The notes below the pieces were generated by a model. That model was not told the origin of the DNA. It saw nothing but the letters and a program-made list of their open reading frames with translations, and searched no databases. A stretch of DNA of 14,038 nucleotides, taken from contig NZ_CAJTLL010000009.1 of NCBI RefSeq assembly GCF_910577135.1, positions 69,311-83,348 of the forward strand. The letters run 5' to 3'. Position 1 is the first letter of the stretch, and each line of letters begins with the position of its first letter. Shown in pieces: positions 12,564 to 14,038 of this stretch. The translations under genes were made by a program, and so were the position numbers. Origin of the DNA: an uncultured Helicobacter sp. GTDB lineage: Bacteria > Campylobacterota > Campylobacteria > Campylobacterales > Helicobacteraceae.

Positions 12564-14038
12564 ATGAGTTTTTTTCGTTCCTTAAGTATTGGTGCAAAGA
12601 TTATGCTTAGTTTTTCAAGTATATTGGTTGTTTGTATGTTTATTGTTACAACAATTATTGTAACAATTTCACATAATATTCAAGAAGAAGAATCAAACAA
12701 AATGCTTATCAATGCCGCTAAACGCGAGGCAAATTGGGTAGAGGGGATTTTTAATGGAATCTATACTGCTATGAACGCCTCAAAAGGGTTTATATTACGT
12801 GATGTGCAAAATGGCGCACAGAGTATTTTAGAAAATGATGTTATAGATATGTTTGATAGCAATAAATGGGGAAATTTTGCTTATATATATATTGCCAAAG
12901 ATGAACGATATAGAGGTGAGAGGATTGTAAATCCTAAGCACAGGTTGCCTAATGGTGATTTTATGGTTTTAGCCATTAGTGATGGAAATAATGAAAATTA
13001 CATTATTCAAGCAAGTGAATCCATTGCAAATTTTAAGAGTGTGAAAAAAGCTTTAGAGACAGGGAAGCCAGTGGTAGGTTCGCCCTCGTGGCAAACTATT
13101 GATGGTAAAGAATATTTTGGTATGGGGATAAATCAGCCTCTTATTGATAAAAGGGGCGTTGTATATGGGGTTTTGGGTGTATTTATTGATTTGGCAAGTA
13201 TTTCAGCCATACTCCAGGACCCAAAAAATTCTATTTATAAGGGCGACTTTAAGGGTGTGTATGCGACAGATTCAACCATTGCTGCTCACGAAAGAAAAGA
13301 ATTTTTGGGTAAATTTTTACGAGAAGTAAAACAAAGTCCTACAATGAACGAACTTAAACACGCAATTGAAAATCAAATTGAGGGAATCTTTAGCTATATT
13401 AATTTACTAGGTGAGATGAGCTATGCCGCTGTGGCAAATGTCCATATTGGTGATAGTGATGATACAGCAGCGGTATGGACAATCATTGTTTCGGCTCCAG
13501 AGGGTTCTATTTATGCATCTGTTTTAAAGCTTGGATATATAATGATAGCTGCAAATATTGCTGTTGTTATTCTTGTAACACTTATAATATTTGTTTTTAT
13601 TCGCACACAAGTTGTTGCAAGATTAAGAAATATTTCGCACTTGCTCTTTGAATTCTTCAAATTCTTAAATCACGAGAGACAAACAGCGCCAGAACCTTTA
13701 CGCATTATTGCAAAAGATGAATTAGGAGAAATGGGTTCAGCCATTAATGAAAACATAGAAAAAACAAGAATAGGCTTAGCACAAGATGCTAAAGCCGTAG
13801 AGCAATCTGTGGCTACAGCTAAAACCATCGAAGAAGGAAACCTAAAAGCAAGAATCACAGAAACTCCTCATAACCCACAGCTTAATGAACTCAAAAATGT
13901 GCTTAATCATATGCTTGATGATTTACAAAGAAAAATAGGCAGTGATACCAATGAAATAGCAAGGGTCTTTGACACCTACACCAAGTTAGATTTCACCACA
14001 GAAGTAAAAGATGCAAAAGGACGAGTAGAAGTTGTTAC
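12564..14038 (+). CDS. Methyl-accepting chemotaxis protein with periplasmic Cache domain (partial, 3' end missing)
   Basis: The frame is open from ATG 12564, with AGGAGGA at 12553-12559, to the window edge (491 codons, no stop). Topology: a short cytoplasmic start, TM1 (about residues 14-37), a periplasmic sensor of about 280 residues, and TM2 (about 323-346). The sensor has the dCache-type pattern: WVEGIFNGIYTAMNASKG near its start, then YFGMGINQPLIDKRGVVYGV and LGVFIDLASIS in the membrane-proximal half. After TM2 comes a HAMP-like linker with DELGEMG (385-391), a second HAMP-like repeat around EEGNLKARI (423-431) and the start of what looks like a third (TKLDFTTEV). The methylation helices and the CheA/CheW hairpin tip must lie beyond the window, so MCP is inferred from this architecture; a diguanylate cyclase or kinase output is not formally excluded. 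Ligand unknown. It has its own promoter. Confidence 0.85.
   Translation, partial: MSFFRSLSIGAKIMLSFSSILVVCMFIVTTIIVTISHNIQEEESNKMLINAAKREANWVEGIFNGIYTAMNASKGFILRDVQNGAQSILENDVIDMFDSNKWGNFAYIYIAKDERYRGERIVNPKHRLPNGDFMVLAISDGNNENYIIQASESIANFKSVKKALETGKPVVGSPSWQTIDGKEYFGMGINQPLIDKRGVVYGVLGVFIDLASISAILQDPKNSIYKGDFKGVYATDSTIAAHERKEFLGKFLREVKQSPTMNELKHAIENQIEGIFSYINLLGEMSYAAVANVHIGDSDDTAAVWTIIVSAPEGSIYASVLKLGYIMIAANIAVVILVTLIIFVFIRTQVVARLRNISHLLFEFFKFLNHERQTAPEPLRIIAKDELGEMGSAINENIEKTRIGLAQDAKAVEQSVATAKTIEEGNLKARITETPHNPQLNELKNVLNHMLDDLQRKIGSDTNEIARVFDTYTKLDFTTEVKDAKGRVEVV

Noticed and set aside
13144..13329. 61-codon + strand ORF
   Set aside because: It lies in another frame inside the chemoreceptor gene, whose own frame is open throughout, and has no ribosome site or family features.
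1..14038. CRISPR arrays, insertion sequences, tRNA or rRNA genes, prophage or restriction genes
   Set aside because: I saw no spaced direct repeats, transposase motifs, cloverleaf sequences or phage-type genes anywhere in the window.

Overview
The window looks like chromosomal DNA of an epsilonproteobacterium, most likely a Helicobacter of the enterohepatic type. The reasons are low G+C with dense coding, very frequent GAATCT/AGATTC words, promoters recognisable mainly by a TATAAT-like -10 element, AAGGAG ribosome sites, and the gene set: a two-subunit class I fumarase, Mqo, a separate PycB, menaquinone synthesis, and a large Cache chemoreceptor. This assignment is an inference from style and gene content, not from a database search. 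All confidently called genes lie on the + strand.

Layout. (1) 1-136: a 15-base C tract at the left edge, possibly inside the 5' end of a divergent minus-strand gene, then a promoter. (2) 137-2750: a tight run of hemJ-like, argH and ubiE (haem, arginine and menaquinone synthesis). (3) 2751-4417: a leader with two perfect inverted repeats and a 12-codon mini-ORF, then mqo. (4) 4418-4757: a 340-base gap with hairpins and a doubtful 43-codon hydrophobic ORF. (5) 4758-6607: a lipoprotein with an RsiV-like/DUF3298 C-terminal domain, overlapping a yaaA-family gene by ATGA. (6) 6676-9648: pycB (biotin-carrying carboxyltransferase subunit), then a class V aminotransferase/cysteine desulfurase-like gene. 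(7) 9770-10871: a small exported-peptide gene broken by a frameshift at an A7 run, followed 9 bases later by a small outer-membrane beta-barrel protein gene. (8) 10932-12345: the fumarase alpha and beta subunits. (9) 12564-14038: the N-terminal 491 codons of a methyl-accepting chemotaxis protein that runs off the right edge.

Metabolic theme. Mqo (malate to oxaloacetate with quinone reduction), PycB (pyruvate to oxaloacetate) and fumarase (fumarate/malate) all act on C4 dicarboxylates, and UbiE makes the menaquinone that Mqo would reduce. They are neighbours rather than one operon, since each has its own apparent promoter region.

Most of the window is ordinary core metabolism. The parts most worth a second look are the homopolymeric C tract with its possible divergent gene, the frameshifted peptide plus barrel protein pair, the structured mqo leader, and the non-coding stretch after mqo.
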